NCBI GenBank assembly: GCA_015499995.1
Contig: JADNRV010000043.1
Location: 1 to 64,000, forward strand
Length of the DNA stretch: 64,000 nt
From: Flammula alnicola
Lineage: Eukaryota; Basidiomycota; Agaricomycetes; Agaricales; Strophariaceae
Reading direction: 5' to 3'
The translations under genes were made by a program, and so were the position numbers. This document shows, piece after piece, positions 11,723 through 25,162 of the stretch (position 1 is the first letter of the stretch; each line of letters starts with the position of its first letter). The notes under the pieces were generated by a model. It searched no databases, was not told the origin of the DNA, and worked only from the letters and a program-made list of their open reading frames with translations.

Positions 11723-12043
11723 TGTGCAGCGAAAGAAGCAGTGAGATAAGATGAAGTGGTAAATAATGGACCGCGGTCAACCGTCAAGTCGCAATGCAGA
11801 TTACGTAAACATTCAACGGAGGCATCGAAAGCTTGTACTTGCGTCGAAAGGATACGCCGGAATATTATAACCACACTCATCAGAGGCACCGAGGCATCAA
11901 ACACTAAAAAGCACCAGAAGATTACGAATGCAAGGCATTTGGAAGACCTATATTTATTCCAACGATATAAGAATATCCCATGGCCGACGGAATGGCATAA
12001 ACACTCGGAATCCAGCTACGGAAATCTTGAAGCATGAACATAT
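11723..12043. other. Intergenic, nothing recognised
   Basis: Upstream flank of the capping triphosphatase gene and downstream flank of the small hypothetical gene. No motif worth naming. Confidence 0.4.
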
Positions 12044-12530
12044 TCATAGATTCAACGACACAAGATATTTATATGTCGCAGAGACTCTCGGAGGGCGAGG
12101 TGTGGCGCGTGAGACAGGATTCGGACCCGCTATAGTTATTATATGCTTGCCGTTTATCGTAGTGTCTCGCAGAATACCGACGCGATATTGAAGAAGGAAT
12201 TCGGAAAGGTAAGGTATCGAATAATTCCCTATGTGTATTGAGGAAGAGTCAGACCATTTGTATTCTGACGGTATGCCATCCTCTTCGAAATTTATAGATT
12301 TCTTTATTCGCCGTAGCACTTGAACACAGTCGAATGTTAACCTTGAGAGATGTATGGAAATATACATAGACCAATCATACCAGGCATCTGGAAGTGAAGT
12401 ATGGACATGGACAAATATGTTCATTGTTGTTGATGCTGTTGCAAGAAGTTGAAGTTTCGCGTGGACAAAGAAAAGGAAAGAGATACTCACTTGAGCAAGG
12501 AAATTTGATCGCCTGTCTGCTTGGGCTCAT
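12044..12530 (-). CDS. Small hypothetical protein
   Basis: I do not recognise this gene. An ATG at 12530 opens exon 1 (12491-12530), followed by a strong donor (GTGAGT) and an acceptor at 12436; exon 2 (12435-12044) continues in phase to give 143 residues. The translation has no signal peptide or membrane segment and shows no repeats. It contains WYDWSMYISIHLSR and many Ile and Tyr residues. An alternative is that it is chance open frame in the spacer between CET1 and VDAC. Confidence 0.3.
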
Positions 12531-12832
12531 GACAAGAAGTAATCTATATAAGCGGAGGTTCCAGACGGCGAGGGCACAACATTTCGAGGAATCAGAGAAA
12601 ACCTCCGTAATACGCATTGGGCCTGTCGTTTGCATACTTCGGTTCAAACCCAGTACAACCTTTGCAAGTGGCAGCAAACAGCTTTCAGGATGGAAGTTAC
12701 AGAGAGGTAAATTGACGATTTGTTTGGAAGTAGTGATTTAGGTATTAGAAGCAAAGGGAGTAGAAAGAGCAATTTTCTCTAGTTAATGAATAATCAACGC
12801 ATACCCACTTTTAGCCTCCAAAAAAACCCACT

Positions 12833-13973
12833 TCATGAGTCGAAGACGAATTGGACACCAACCTATGCAAAAAAAGGAAAGAAATACCATGTGAAAAAAG
12901 TTCCAGTTAGATGAATAGATAGGAGTAACTTACTTTGTGTGCTGGGCCGTCAGGGCTGGCAGCGTTGAGCTTTTGTGTGTCGAGAGCTAGGCCGAAAGAA
13001 GCCTTGACGCCAGGGCGGAGCGACTGTGTGTATCCTAGAAGAAAAGGGTAAAGGTTTAACGACGTCCGATATATAAATTACACAGATTCACACTTACCGA
13101 GGGCGATAACACCAGAGTTGTTAATCTTAGCCTTAACGAAGGCGGAAGAGTCGAGGTACGTCTTGGTGCCGACCTCAAGGGCAACACCACCGTGAGTAGA
13201 CTTGGAGTCATATACAGCCTTGGCACCGGCCTCGACATCACGGCTGACGCGGTGGTAGTAGCTGGCAGAGAAGGTCTTGAAGTTGTTCAAGGCATGTACA
13301 GTGACAGCGTATTCAGGGGCGTTGTAGCCGAGGGCAGCAGCGTAGCGGGTGATGTTGCCCCCAGTAACGTTGTAAGCCGCCTCAGCACCGAGGAGGAAAC
13401 CGTCACGGCCGAGAACAGTGTCAGTGGTGAAGGTGGGTCCCTGCAGACAACGAAAGGGGCCCAGTCAGCGTAATGCAGAGAGACAACATGGACGTGTCGG
13501 CCGGACCTTGAACACATCAAGCGAAGCGCGGGTGTGCAGGCCCGACTGCTTGTAGACGGAGCTGAGGACAGCGGTCTTAGCACCCTTGTCGGGGGAGAGC
13601 GAGGTGGCGAGGTCGAGCTTGAGACCATTGGCGATGAGGTTGTCGAGCTCAATCTGGTTGCGGAGGACATTGGAAGTGGTCCATGTCTGGGTCAAAGTGA
13701 GTCCGTGCACTTTGTCGGACCACTTGCCCTCGAGGTCACCGGTGATGAGCTCGGACTTGGTGTCGCGGGAACCAGCGACTTTGAACGCCACGTTGGATGG
13801 AGTCTGGGTCTTGACCTCCAGCGAGACACCATGGAAGTTGAAGTCCTTTCCGAGCAAGTCATTGGAGGACTTTCCGAGATCCTAGAAAGAAATGGAGCGT
13901 GAAAGGGCGTAAGAATGTGGTGAAAAGCTGTAAATACCTTCCAGGAGGGGGGAACAGGTTGAGGGAGAGACAT
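12833..13973 (-). CDS. POR1: Mitochondrial outer membrane porin (VDAC)
   Basis: VDAC is the 19-stranded beta barrel that passes ATP, ADP and other metabolites through the mitochondrial outer membrane. Exons 13938-13973, 13507-13881, 13098-13440, 12934-13034 and 12833-12862 join in phase to 294 residues, close to the usual 283-295. The start MSLPQPVPPSWKDLGKSSND matches the N-terminal helix segment. Further family marks are LLGKDFNFHG, the GLTLTQTWTTSN strand, and the eukaryotic porin signature region YLDSSAFVKAKINNSGVIALGY. The last exon encodes only VGVQFVFDS, typical for the final strand. The frame is intact throughout. Confidence 0.95.
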
Positions 13974-15212
13974 GGTTGTGGTTGATACGTTTGCTGGGGG
14001 AAAATGGAATGATGCTGTCGTCAACAAATTATGAGGATGAGACCGTGGGAAAGGCTGGGAAGAATCGGCAAGGGAGGACACGCACGTTGATGACACCATG
14101 ACATGATCATCCTCATCCAAAGGCGGCCATCCTATATCTTCCGTTCCGTTAATATTATGCCGCTCTCAGGTGAACTGGACTCGGAAATTGTTCTTTTTTG
14201 ACGGCCAGAATCAATCTACTTTTTTACGACGTGTAAACCTCTAGGCTTGTGTTGTAGTCAGAGGGGATTCCCGCTGAAGTAATATGTAAGCTGACCTCCT
14301 CGCTCTGATTTTCATCAGGAGCCCGCCCTTTGTACATAACTCGTGGATGCGGAAACGCATCGAATAGCTTGCTCACTACCAGCACAGTGGCAGCACTTTC
14401 CGAATTTCATATGACATCTTCGAATTCAAGGCCACACTAGTACTAAGCTGATCAGGTATCGATATGTGAAGGAATAACATAATCGATGAACATGCTATTC
14501 AACTTTGATAATTCTCATGCGGTCGCTTTACGCAAGGTTGCGCGACGTCGACATAACCTCAGCATCGCTCGACATATTAGTCGACATTTCGTAACACATT
14601 TGCAATTTCAAAAACATTCGTTTGTCTCCATGTAACATGCTGGAGCGGGAAAAAGCTTCATTTTGCTACATTTCATACAGTGTACACCGAGAGACTGGTG
14701 TTAAATGTAAGCATTCAAATCAACTTCATTCAATATTCTTTGAAGCCTTCAAAGGTGCACAAAAGCTCTCAAGCAGCGGACAGCACCTGCGAATCCGACT
14801 GCAGAGTCCAGACGCGCTAGAATGCCAGGTGTGGGTAGCGTATACGCGGTCACGTTGACACTTGGCTGAAAGATGAATGTCAATTGTCGAAATGGACAGA
14901 GCGGAGGCAAACATTGATACAAAGCAAATTCCTTCATTAACTCAACCATCGAACAGCATTGCTCATAAAATGCAACATGAACATTCCTCCAGAAGGACAT
15001 GGGATGCCTCGTGTTGGACGCATGTATGATCCCAGAATACGCGACGCGTCTTTTTTCTCACTGGGGTCGCGTTGTTATGCTCTGTTGTGTCACAGTTCGA
15101 GATGGATTGAAGGGGCCACCTTTGTCTCGTCCTCTCTTCCTCCACCCCGCTCTGTACTTCTAGCTGCTCTCTAACCTCTTCCTTCTACAACATCAAGGCT
15201 GGAGCTGCCACC
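13974..15212. other. Divergent upstream region, no gene seen
   Basis: This 1.2 kb lies between the starts of the VDAC gene (minus) and the kinase gene (plus) and must contain both promoters. Short open frames exist but none has family features. A pyrimidine-rich tract at about 15120-15200 (CTCTCTTCC, ACCTCTTCC) precedes the kinase start and looks like a fungal core promoter. Confidence 0.5.
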
Positions 15213-18200
15213 ATGGACAGGGACACCGCCCAGCTCCAGAATCTACCAGCCGAATCCAATGACATCTTTTCGCTAACAGACCAAGTACTTTCTGAGCGCC
15301 TCGAGTTTATAGAAGAGGTGCGTTGACCACCGACGCGTGGTGCATTGGCTACCTACAAGCGCTAATATCATGTCCTTTAGATTGGCTTCGGAAACTGGGG
15401 AAGTGTGTGGTTATGCAAGCCAAAGCCAGCAGTGACCCAGGATGGGGTCGTTAAACTCCTTGGGCAAAAGCTCGCCGTTAAACTCGTCCATCGATCCAAG
15501 ACGTCCACCACGGCTGCTCGTGTCAGGTCACTGTAAGTCTCCTTTATACCTCCCACAAAAAATTGACATCGACGTGAACACCTCCAGATGGAACGAAATG
15601 AAGATCGTCAGATCCTTCAAGTCCGATCCCCACCCATCCATCATCCCCTTTCATTCGTTCATCATCACGCCCTCCTACGCGCTCATCACGATGTGAGTTT
15701 CTCATATTTTGCCAAACGCACCGTCGAGAGCTATGAACGACCTTTCCGACGCCCGCTTCTCCGCCACATTTAAGCCATCTCTCTTGACACCTTTCCCTTG
15801 ACAACCAGTACAAGATCAGACTGATCCTCAATTTCATCCCTTATAGGTCGTATCTTCCGACCTTGGTTCCGGTAGAAGTCGAAGAGTCGAAAGCGCGCGA
15901 ATGGTTCCGCTTTTTACTCTCGGGCGTCGAGTTTCTCCACAAACGGGGTGTGGTCCACAATGATATCAAGTATGTCGTGTATATTCTACGTGTCTGATGA
16001 GATACTAATGAGGACATGAATTTCAAGACCTGCTAATATTCTCCTTTCACACAAGAACATCCCTGTTCTCGTGGATTTTGGTTTCGCCGAGAAATATGAT
16101 ATGGCGTCTGACACTGCTTTCCACAGCAATCTATCGTATGGTACCCCAGAGGTAAACATTCAAGACTGTAGCACGTCCATGCCACTTACGCAGTCCAAAC
16201 TAGTATCTTTCACCTGAACGGGCTCGTGGACTACCGCACGACACTCGGAAATCCGACGTCTGGTCTCTCGGAATAACCTTCTTCGAGATTCTCGTCGGAA
16301 GGACGCCTTTCGAACACTCCGATGGCGAGCAGTTTAGCTCGAGCGAAGACTTGGAGAAATATTGGTCTCGCACAGTTAGTCATTCCTTCTGTCGAATCAA
16401 AGGATATGATCATTTATGCATGTCAATGTAGCTGCGGGGTAAATGGGTCGGCACTTGGCGATTATCAAAGGGCATGGAGAAGCTTCTTCAGCGGATGATC
16501 GCTCCGAACGCGGATTTGCGTTGCACGGCGATGCAGGCTATTGCTGATTCGTTTTGGCAGATGCCTCGTAAAGAGACACAGTCGACCTCGCATAGTGAGT
16601 ATTCTGGTTTCTATCATATTTTTCTTTACAACACAGATTCTTATGACGTCACATCTAGAACGCGCCTCCAGTTACAACTCCTCTATTGTCTTCGAGAAAG
16701 ATATGGATAAATTGCTTAATATGACACCTTCGAGGAAAGGCAAAGAGAATGCGCAATCGCCTCCTGGACTGGATACTTCGGATATTTTCAGAGATGACAC
16801 GCTCTCTAAACGTCCAGTCCTTTCCAAGTCGAAATCTCAGTCCAAGGTCGCTGCATCGAAGCGTACGAGGAATTTACTAATATTCCTTGGTGAATTCTGC
16901 TGACTTTGACTGTCGCCTTCTAGTAATGCAACCACGGAAACGCGTTCCTGTTCCCCCCATTGTGGATCTATCGCCCATCAAAGCTTCCCCTACATCTTCC
17001 CCGTATAACGGTACTATTAGCGCAAAGGAGAACATTCTGTCGTTCAACCGACTCGCTGCGAGTGTGGCTAACAATGATAAGAAGAGAAACAACCGCTCTG
17101 AGAATAAGGAGCCGGATGTTGGCAATATCAGCGCGACTACCTACAATGGAAGACGGCCGTTCGGCATCCTAACACGCGACAATCTGCCACGGCCAGCGTC
17201 AAATTTGGCGAAGAAGCCCTCTGGCCATTCACATGGGGCGAAAGCGGTCAAGGTGCTGGGCGAGTTGAAGAACTCCAATTTTGACGAAAGGGAAAGGAGT
17301 AGCGAGTCTACGAACGTGAAAGACCGTGTGAGGGAATGGGAAAGGGAGAAGGAGCGCTTGAGAGAGATGGAGAGGTTGGAGGAGATGGAAAGAGAGCGGG
17401 ATGAGATTTACAAGAAGGAGAGAGAGCGGAAGGAGAAGGAGAAGGAGAGGAAGGAGAAAGCGAAGAGGGAAGAGTCAGAGAAGGAAAAGAAGAATGCGTC
17501 GATATTGGAGATCAAAATTCCGGCGCCTATCCGCAAGGACTTGGATTGGGACAAAGAGAATATTGGCTCACCGGCGCATTCTCCTGTCCTGCCTATGTTT
17601 AAGTCTAGCCCGCCGCTGACGGAAGGTCTGACTCTTATCCTATCCTCCTTGATCAATGCTTAACTTTGACTCGCTTAGTGCTCAACGTCGTCACTGATAC
17701 CCCACCTTCAACCTTTGCGCGTGCGGCGAAGGATGCGAACAGGAATATCTTCAAGCACAGCATCAAAGCATCTATTGGTAACTATCTCGCCCTCCCTTCT
17801 CTTCCGTGTCTTCCTTCTATCCATTGAAACGTAACTGATGATATTTGTTTAGATAAAACCGTTCAGTTTTATAAGTCTTCTACGCTCGCGCAGGTTGCTT
17901 CTGGAAGGTCGACACCTGCGCGTGGATTCTCGTTTGACGTAAGCAGGAATTATGAGCCTAAAGTGTCGACGAAGGACGGGAAAGAAGCATGGGAGGCGGA
18001 GGAATCTCTTCCTGAGAGTGAGTCATTTGCATCCATTATTCTCTCTAGATTTTGTTGTTCTTGGGGCATATATATCTGCACCGTTATAAAAAGATTGAAA
18101 GCTTGTGGATTAATTACTGACTTTCATGATGCCTACAGTTTCCCCGTTGCCTGTTATCAGGAATGCTGCTGAGAGCGAGAGGGTGGCTGCTGATTCAAGG

Positions 18201-19476
18201 ATGGATAGGATGACAATTTGGATGCGCAACGTCGAAAGTCAGTATCCGTACCCTCATATTTCCTTCTGAACAGTTCTGATGGATCCTACAATAACAGAGG
18301 TCGTTGAGGACGCCAAGCAGAATTTTGCGTCGTCATCTTCACCCAAGGATATTCCTCTACCAGCTCTCCCTCTTCCACTCTCGCGGAACATCTCTCAGAA
18401 TCGTACTTCGCGTCTGCCTCGTCGGGTTCTCGCCGCCTCTCAGATCTTTCAAACCGACGAGAACGGCAACATTACCCCTACGGACCAGACCATGAATTCA
18501 GCGTATATCACTGCCACTGACATCTCCAAAGGCAGCATCAGCCCTACAGCCGCTACTCCTGCTCCGGTGACACCCGAAGTACAACCATCTTCACTTCCTG
18601 CGGAAGGTCCAAGTCAACTACAAATTCCTGAAATTCATACACCTTCCAGGCAACGACGCGCGACTGTGTCGACACGTTCGCCCGAACCGGCTGTGCCAGC
18701 GTTCGATCTTAATATCGAGGGTGGATCACCTTCCAAGAGGAAAGAAAAGTCGAAGTCTCATGGAAACTTGTTCCAGAGGCATATCGCTCCGATTTCATTG
18801 CTGGAGGCAGAGCTTAGCAAAGGTAGGCTTTATTTTTTCTTGTTGGGGTCTCACTACATTACTGACTGAACTACTCTTAGTACCTCCTCCTGAGCCTACT
18901 CCTCGACTATCGCAAGTTATTGACCGAAGCCTTTTAATTGCGCCTTTGCTGACATCGCGCGATAATCTGCTGGACTCCGAGAGCATCGAATATGTTCGTT
19001 CGCCGTCTCTTGATGACCTTACCTCTTCACCATGCCACGTCGAACCTTACCCTCAACGACCGCGAGCCAGTGAAGATACTTCCATCCCAGATACGCCTAG
19101 TCGCCACCGCATCGAAGGTGTATATGATCGATTCCTCATGGCCACATCAGGCGTCAAGCGCCTTGGCAAAGGATATCAATCGGACAACATTGGTCCTATC
19201 AGCAGCGGCAACACCTTGGGTCCTGGAATATCTCAGCACAAAGTCCGCTCTTTCTATTCGACACGGAGGCCGATGCCGCCACCAGTGTCAAGCGATGATC
19301 AACGTAGAGCTGCTTCCGTTGATGAGCTGGGCATCATCACATATGCAGAGAAGCACTCTGATTCACTCGGTGCGAAGGATCAGGATGGCAATACGACCGT
19401 TGCTCTCGTTCGAAAAGCGATTAAGCTCATGGTGCCGAAGGCTACAGGCTCAAGACGCATGTCCCGTTTGGGTTGA
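15213..19476 (+). CDS. Large Ser/Thr protein kinase with charged coiled coil
   Basis: Fourteen exons (15213-15317, 15381-15532, 15588-15692, 15847-15969, 16028-16151, 16204-16374, 16432-16594, 16659-16862, 16924-17625, 17679-17777, 17853-18017, 18139-18237, 18298-18822, 18881-19476) keep exact phase and give 1,110 residues. The kinase domain occupies about residues 30-330: Gly loop [12 protein letters not shown]-type Lys in LAVKLV, catalytic loop VVHNDIKPANILL, DFGFAE and [12 protein letters not shown]. The usual HRD is HND; Asp is kept, so activity is expected, but the kinase would not need the Arg-dependent activation-loop switch. After it follow a basic Ser-rich region, a long Glu/Arg/Lys coiled coil around 17280-17500 and a disordered tail with many Ser/Pro sites. 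The substrate and subfamily are not clear to me. The start ATG has an ideal context (GCCACCATGG). Confidence 0.88.
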
Positions 19477-20704
19477 GGATTACCTCTGCACAGGACTTGT
19501 TCTCGTTTATTCTGTTTTTTATTTATTTATCTTGTTTCTGTCTGGACACAAGTTCTCTGATCCAACTCATCTTTTTTTTTATGTTCTACTCCTCCTTGCA
19601 TTTGCATTGCATTATTCAATCTTCAGCTCCTTCCGATCTCTTACTATCATCTTCTCTCTGCATTTCATTACTTCATCGTCTAGCTCTCTTACCGTCGTCT
19701 CTCTTTCCTTCCATTCCTTTGTTCTCGAATACCTCTGCTTGCTCTCGACACCCTCTATGCACCCATCGCTATACGTCTGTTCTGCTATCATTGCTTTCCT
19801 TACTCATGACTGCCATGTTCTGTTTCATCTACGTTCTCACCTACGTCCCTGGATGGCTCTTACGACTTTCCACATCTTTCTTGATTACGATCCGAATCTA
19901 ATGAATTTGCACGTCTCTAACTTCTTGCATGCATATTTTATGTCCCCGAAATTGGGTGACGACCAGTATTACACGATGTATTTCATGAATTCAATGCCTT
20001 GTCACTGTTTCTTCTCTGTTCATGCCATGTGTGCATTCTTGGATGGAGGGACCAATTGCAAGTTCAAGTTGAAATTTGGCTCATCGAAGTCGATCCTCGA
20101 TACTCACACTGATACTAGAGCCATATCCAGAATACTGCAGATAACATTTAGTTGAGTTTTGGGGTTATTTTGAGGTTTATACGTTGGTTCTTGAGTGGTT
20201 TGGGCTAAGCATGAAGTTTCTTATTTTCCGTTTCTTATGTTTTCTATTAAACAATGAACTAAGGCCTTAAATAAATGCTGAGCCTGTCAAAACAGTGTTT
20301 ATGGACTTTATTAGCCTTCACAAAATTGCAAACACCCGGGGGGCAGTGAACACTGGCGCAAGGCAGACGAGGACGGAGTAAGTTCCCGGAGAATGCCGAA
20401 ACATCGCTGCGTCGTTATCCCAGGAGAAATCTAATCTGCTCAGCGTGTAGACTGGTGACCGGTGACCGTCTGTGCACACTTTCCACAGGTGATGGCACGA
20501 GAATTTCAAGGTAGATGCCTTGCAGATGTACACTCGTTTCCCCCTCCTTTTTCCTTTCCTTTTTGGGAATTTCAATTTATTTTTCTTTATTTCCCAATTT
20601 TCATGCCGTATCGGGCCCAAAATTTATTCAAAGTTCAACCACGGTTGTCCAAAGCTTCATAGGCACAATTTGTTTGTTTTAGAAGTTACTTTGCCATCGT
20701 TAGA
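19477..20704. other. Kinase 3' flank and SEN54 upstream region
   Basis: The first 400 bases are strongly pyrimidine-rich on the plus strand and are probably the 3' untranslated region of the kinase. A long open frame that overlaps the kinase end continues to 20155, but it is in another frame and reads as Phe/Leu/Ser-rich noise from this T/C tract. No independent gene is supported. Confidence 0.5.
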
Positions 20705-22491
20705 ATGGACGACTCTCTGGAAACTCCCAGCGCCCTCCTTCCAAAAGCGCCTCTTAGTAATCTTCCACCTGAAGACGACGAGGACCAATCTTCTGAAGAA
20801 GAAGATGGCGGACTGGATTGGACAAAACTTCTGTGAGACGGTATCTTATTGTTCTAGCGGGTTGCTGACTTGTTCTCTCATTTTATCCAGTCCTGCTTCA
20901 GCGCGACCCGTAATTCCCAGACGCGGTGAAAAAGAATTCGAGCCGCGTGCAGGAGGTGGAACCAACCTCCAATTACACGTTCTCGATCGCGCAAGATCTG
21001 CCATGTTTGAGACTCTGCGTGCGACTAGGACAATTTCCAGGTGCGTTCGCTGGCCTGTCGCATAGCCGGATAGTGGGCTGAAGATAAATATGTAGCAAAG
21101 CCATAAGCTACGCGACATGGCACCCAGACATCGCTCGAATACATGTAACGGCCGCTCGGGGTATACACTTCTCGAGCATGGGCCATTCAGCCCCTCGATC
21201 CGTTCTGGGCGAAGACGGCACCGCGAAAATCCAAAAGCGACTTGAGTTACTTCCCGAGGAAGCCATATATTTGATCGAGAGAGGGTCATTATTTTGCTGG
21301 AAACAAACTGACTTGAACTTGGGACAAGTCCCTGGATTGAATGATGTCGGTGGATCTCCGATGACTGTACAGCAAGCATTCAGTGAATTGATTGGGAAGG
21401 AGGACCTAACGCTGGAGAAATTCCAGGTGCGCATCAATTCATTTTCACAGTGATAGTTCTAACATCGGCCATTAGGTCTATGCATACCTCAAACGATTGG
21501 GGTATGTCGTCACTAGATCCAATCCTCCTGACCCGCATTATCCTCTGCCACCCAATCTTGCCGTCGTAAAACCATCATCCTCTATCATAGAACGCATCAA
21601 GTCCATTTTTCCTGCATGGATATCATCCATGTCCCGAATGTTATTTGGAGCCTTTAATTGGTGGAAGCCGGTTCACATATCCCGTTGGCTCCACCATGAC
21701 AAAAATTATTGTAAGCAAGCTTTACCTCGAGGCCATGCTACGGGAGATTGACTTCGAACTCTACACCATAGCCTCATTGTTCCGTTCTCTAAGATTCATG
21801 TCGGTGCGACACGATGTTCCACTGAAATCCTCAGACTCGTCGCCGTATCGTATTTTCTTCAATGTTTACAAGCCTTCTACCCCATTCAAGAAGTCTGCAC
21901 CTCCTGCGCCGGACTTTCAACTCGTGGTCATTAAGTTTGTATCATATCTTTCACATTCCTTTTGGACTTGTCTTAATTTCTTTTTTGACACATCACAGTG
22001 GTCGAACAACGCCCATGCCAACGCTTCAAGAACTAAATAATCTATTCGCTGTTCTCCCAGAAGCTAGTCTTCCCGCGCCACGGCGAAGGCGACCACCCAC
22101 AGATATCGCTAATAACCAAACCGCAGCCCCTCAAACACCACTAACGGCAATGGAAAAGAATCCATCTTTTGACCCCCAACCGACTCTCATATGCAGATTG
22201 TTGCCATGGTTCTTCCCATCTCCGCCACCGTCTATGCCTTCAGTTCTTCCACGCCGGCCCAATCCATTCGCTGTATTGAAGGCAGGCAAAAAGATTATCA
22301 TCATTGCCGTGGTGGATGCCAGCAACACTAGTTTCTTCAGGTTTGGCCAAGGAGAATTCACGGAATGGCCTATGATGTAATGGGCTTTGCTTCGATCCAA
22401 GACTAATCAATGCTCCTCTAATAGTCAACCAATAACTCAGTTCACCGCTGTATCATCGAATGTTGGAGTCTTGATCGAGCGTGGATTTTGA
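20705..22491 (+). CDS. SEN54: tRNA-splicing endonuclease subunit Sen54
   Basis: Sen54 is a structural subunit of the four-protein tRNA-splicing endonuclease. Exons 20705-20832, 20891-21040, 21096-21426, 21476-21710, 21772-21934, 21999-22376 and 22425-22491 join in phase to 483 residues. The N-terminus is acidic (PPEDDEDQSSEEEDGGLDW). The family N-terminal domain shows RARSAMFETLRATR, YATWHPDIARIHVTAARG, LLPEEAIYLIERGSLFCW and, after the next intron, VYAYLKRLGYVVTR. The C-terminal part contains PYRIFFNVYKPST and ends with a predicted ASNTSFFRFGQGEF-like strand and ERGF. It is convergent with the protease gene. Confidence 0.93.
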
Positions 22492-22927
22492 TATGTCGGC
22501 CCAGCTTTCCCGGTCCTGACCAAACTCACGCGGGCTCACACTTGCTGACACGCAAATGCTATCTTACGGTGCCGACTCGCTGTATCATGTTGACGACTCT
22601 CTGCTATGGCGAGATGTCTGATTATGGCTATTATATTGTTCCGGTAACACAACCAAAATGTGTTGCACACGTTAGACTGGCAGCCATTTTAGGGCGCGAC
22701 CATAATTCGCGGGGCCACTAGATAGCAACGAAAGAACCCGCCTCCCTTATACTCGAGTAATGACAGTTTCCGGGACAGGACAAACATCGTTCTCTTGAGC
22801 AAGGGAAGATACCGGCAAGGTCAGCTGAAGTATTAATAGGATATAACTTGAAGATATGTACATCTAGTTCTAGAAACAGAATTAGCAGGGCTACGACATG
22901 CGGTGCGTTCAGAGGGGCAGGTAATTA
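22492..22927. other. Convergent 3' intergenic region
   Basis: Downstream flanks of SEN54 and the aspartic protease meet here. I see no gene or repeat. Confidence 0.5.
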
Positions 22928-25162
22928 TTACATATACATCGAACAGGAGGCCACGCTTGTCTTCTTATTGTCGTGGAGAAGCGTGGGTGCAGTACAACTC
23001 TTTGGTATTGGAGTAAAAATGGGTGACGTTGAGGCAGACACGCTGACCTGGTTCTCTGGCGATGAACTGGTAGGGTGAGCAGGTTCAAGGCCGTCTACCG
23101 GAAACGGGTCGATGGATATCTCATGCATATATGCTTTTGAGAAATTCCCTCCATTCTGCAATGCTTTTTGAACAGCATTCTCCAAAAGTTCGTCGGCATT
23201 GGAGGGCACGTTGGATCGAATTCCAATGCGAGGAGGGTCTACGGAAGGATGGGTGAGATTTCCATAATGAAATGCAACGAGATTCCTGGTCGTTTTTTTT
23301 AGTTAAATAGACAGTTATATCAAGCACCCCAAAGACCACTTACGACCTAAAAAAGGGAACTCCCAAACTCCAACGAAATAAAGAGCCTGGGGTTGGAGGA
23401 TCCGTAGTTACGAGATTATCTGCATAGCAAGTAACGGCGTTTTCAGGATCTAATTGGCTGATGAAATCTCGAGGGTCAATGGGGAAAAGCTAGGTTGCAT
23501 TTATCCATCAGCTACATAACATGTTCATTCAAGATATATATGACGCACCTCGCCACCAATTTGAAATGCAAGTGTGTGCGGAGTATTGCAAGGAACTGTG
23601 GGCGCAAAGCCTTGGGAATTTATGTTGTATGAAGTTGACACTGTTGAAAAAATCCTATTAACGACGTCCTCAGGACCTCGAAGTAAGGAATTTCCCTGCA
23701 CATATGCCAGTGATATTAGAAACACACCGAGAATGATGTCATAAAGATGATAGTACCGTGTCGATGAGTGCTGAAACTCGTTGAGAATCAACTCCATCTG
23801 CTGGGATTGTAGAATCCGGCAGCCTTTGTCCGTCGAGGAAGACACCATCAATATCTATTTCCCAATGACTTTTACCGAGATACAATGTCAGGATTCGGAA
23901 AGATAAACGGTAAAGATGACATACTAGGGATAAACCTAGAATCCAAAAGAGCGAGTGATAAGTATGTCACGTAGAACTCAGTTTTATTATCACTCCACAT
24001 ACCTCGTCAGGTGCAAACGAGGGTGCTCCAACTCCACCATCTTCCGCGGTGTATAATCTGACAGGTACCCAGGTCAACGACGAGTCGCTAATTCCTTCTG
24101 GTAGCTTCCCAACAGTAAAAAGACCGTTTCCACCAATTTCGGTATCGACCGCATTTCTTTGAAGCGAGACCTACTTAACTTTCAGGAAAACGAGAGGATA
24201 TTAGCAAATTAAAGCATACACTGAATATAGGGTTCTCCAGGGCTCCTGCCATTACTATCCGACTAAGTAAAGGGCCGTTTGAATATGTCGCAGTGATAAA
24301 ATCGTCTGTTTCAATGATGGAACCCGTCTGTCAAATGTTAAATAATCTGGCCAAAATTGAAATGTATTTCGCGCACTTTGTCCGCCTCAAGAACTTGCTG
24401 AATACGACTTTAAATACACAGAATTATGAGGAATTATTCATCATCTAAAGGACAGTGTTACCTTGCAACTGGAAAGCTCAACCCAAAAATTCCAGCAGCG
24501 TCAAACTGAACAAGCAGGTTTGTGGTATCCTCAATTAATCCAAAGGCTTGTTTCGGAACGGCGATACCTGCAATAGTAGCTGTGTCGAGACCCACAGTAC
24601 CGGAGGCAAAAGTGCCCGTCGTCGAATCCCCGTAGTGCATGTCGACATCGTTGCCAGTCGGAAGAAGAGACGATTGAGGATAACGGGTTACGCTGGCGTC
24701 TTTGCATGCGTTGGTCTCGCACTTATCAGACACAACCCACAAATCACTAGAACCGGTGTCTGTAAAATGCAATGGCAGGATGTGTCAACGTAATGTTGAA
24801 AAAGATGAATGTAGGCAAGTTGAGTTGCTAACCAAGATTGACAGGGAAAACTTTATTTCCAAGTTCTATGGGAACCGTATACAATCTAACCGTGACGTTG
24901 TACTTCAGTCATATAAATTTTAACATACTTAGCGGATATAGACTCACATGTCAAAATTATTTCCAATGCCTATGATACTACTTCCCCCTCCTGTCTTGTA
25001 ATCTTGACTCTTAGGAGCCCCGATTGCCTTGATTGTAATGTCGTATCCAGGATGCTGCAAGCCTGATCTCCCAAGCCGCCCTTGGGGATATGCAGAGATA
25101 CCCGTCGAGAGAGCCACTAGTGAACTGAAGACATAAATTATCGCAGTTACTCCAATGGGCAT
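22928..25162 (-). CDS. Pepsin-like secreted aspartic protease (A1 family)
   Basis: This is an acid protease of family A1, expected to be secreted. ATG 25162 opens a classic signal peptide (MPIGVTAIIYVFSSLVALST followed by GISAYPQG). Exons join 24948-25162, 24833-24885 and 24462-24759, then at least eight more. The first catalytic motif is VNLDTGSSDLWVVSD, split by an intron at Asp. The flap region has MHYGDSTTGTFASGTVG. The second catalytic motif, ALIDTGNSLLRGP, is again split by an intron after DT. Other marks are AAGIFGLSFPVA, NPIFS and LPDSTIPADGVDS. Beyond the last core strand there is a Ser/Thr/Pro-rich extension of some 70 residues ending SVASCSMYM; I see no GPI-type hydrophobic tail. 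The frame looks intact. Confidence 0.9.

Noticed and set aside
18992..20155. A 387-residue open frame overlapping the end of the kinase and its 3' flank
   Set aside because: It is in another frame than the kinase exons, its second half is Phe/Leu/Ser-rich from a T/C tract, and it lacks any family motif; the kinase frame is clearly the coding one.
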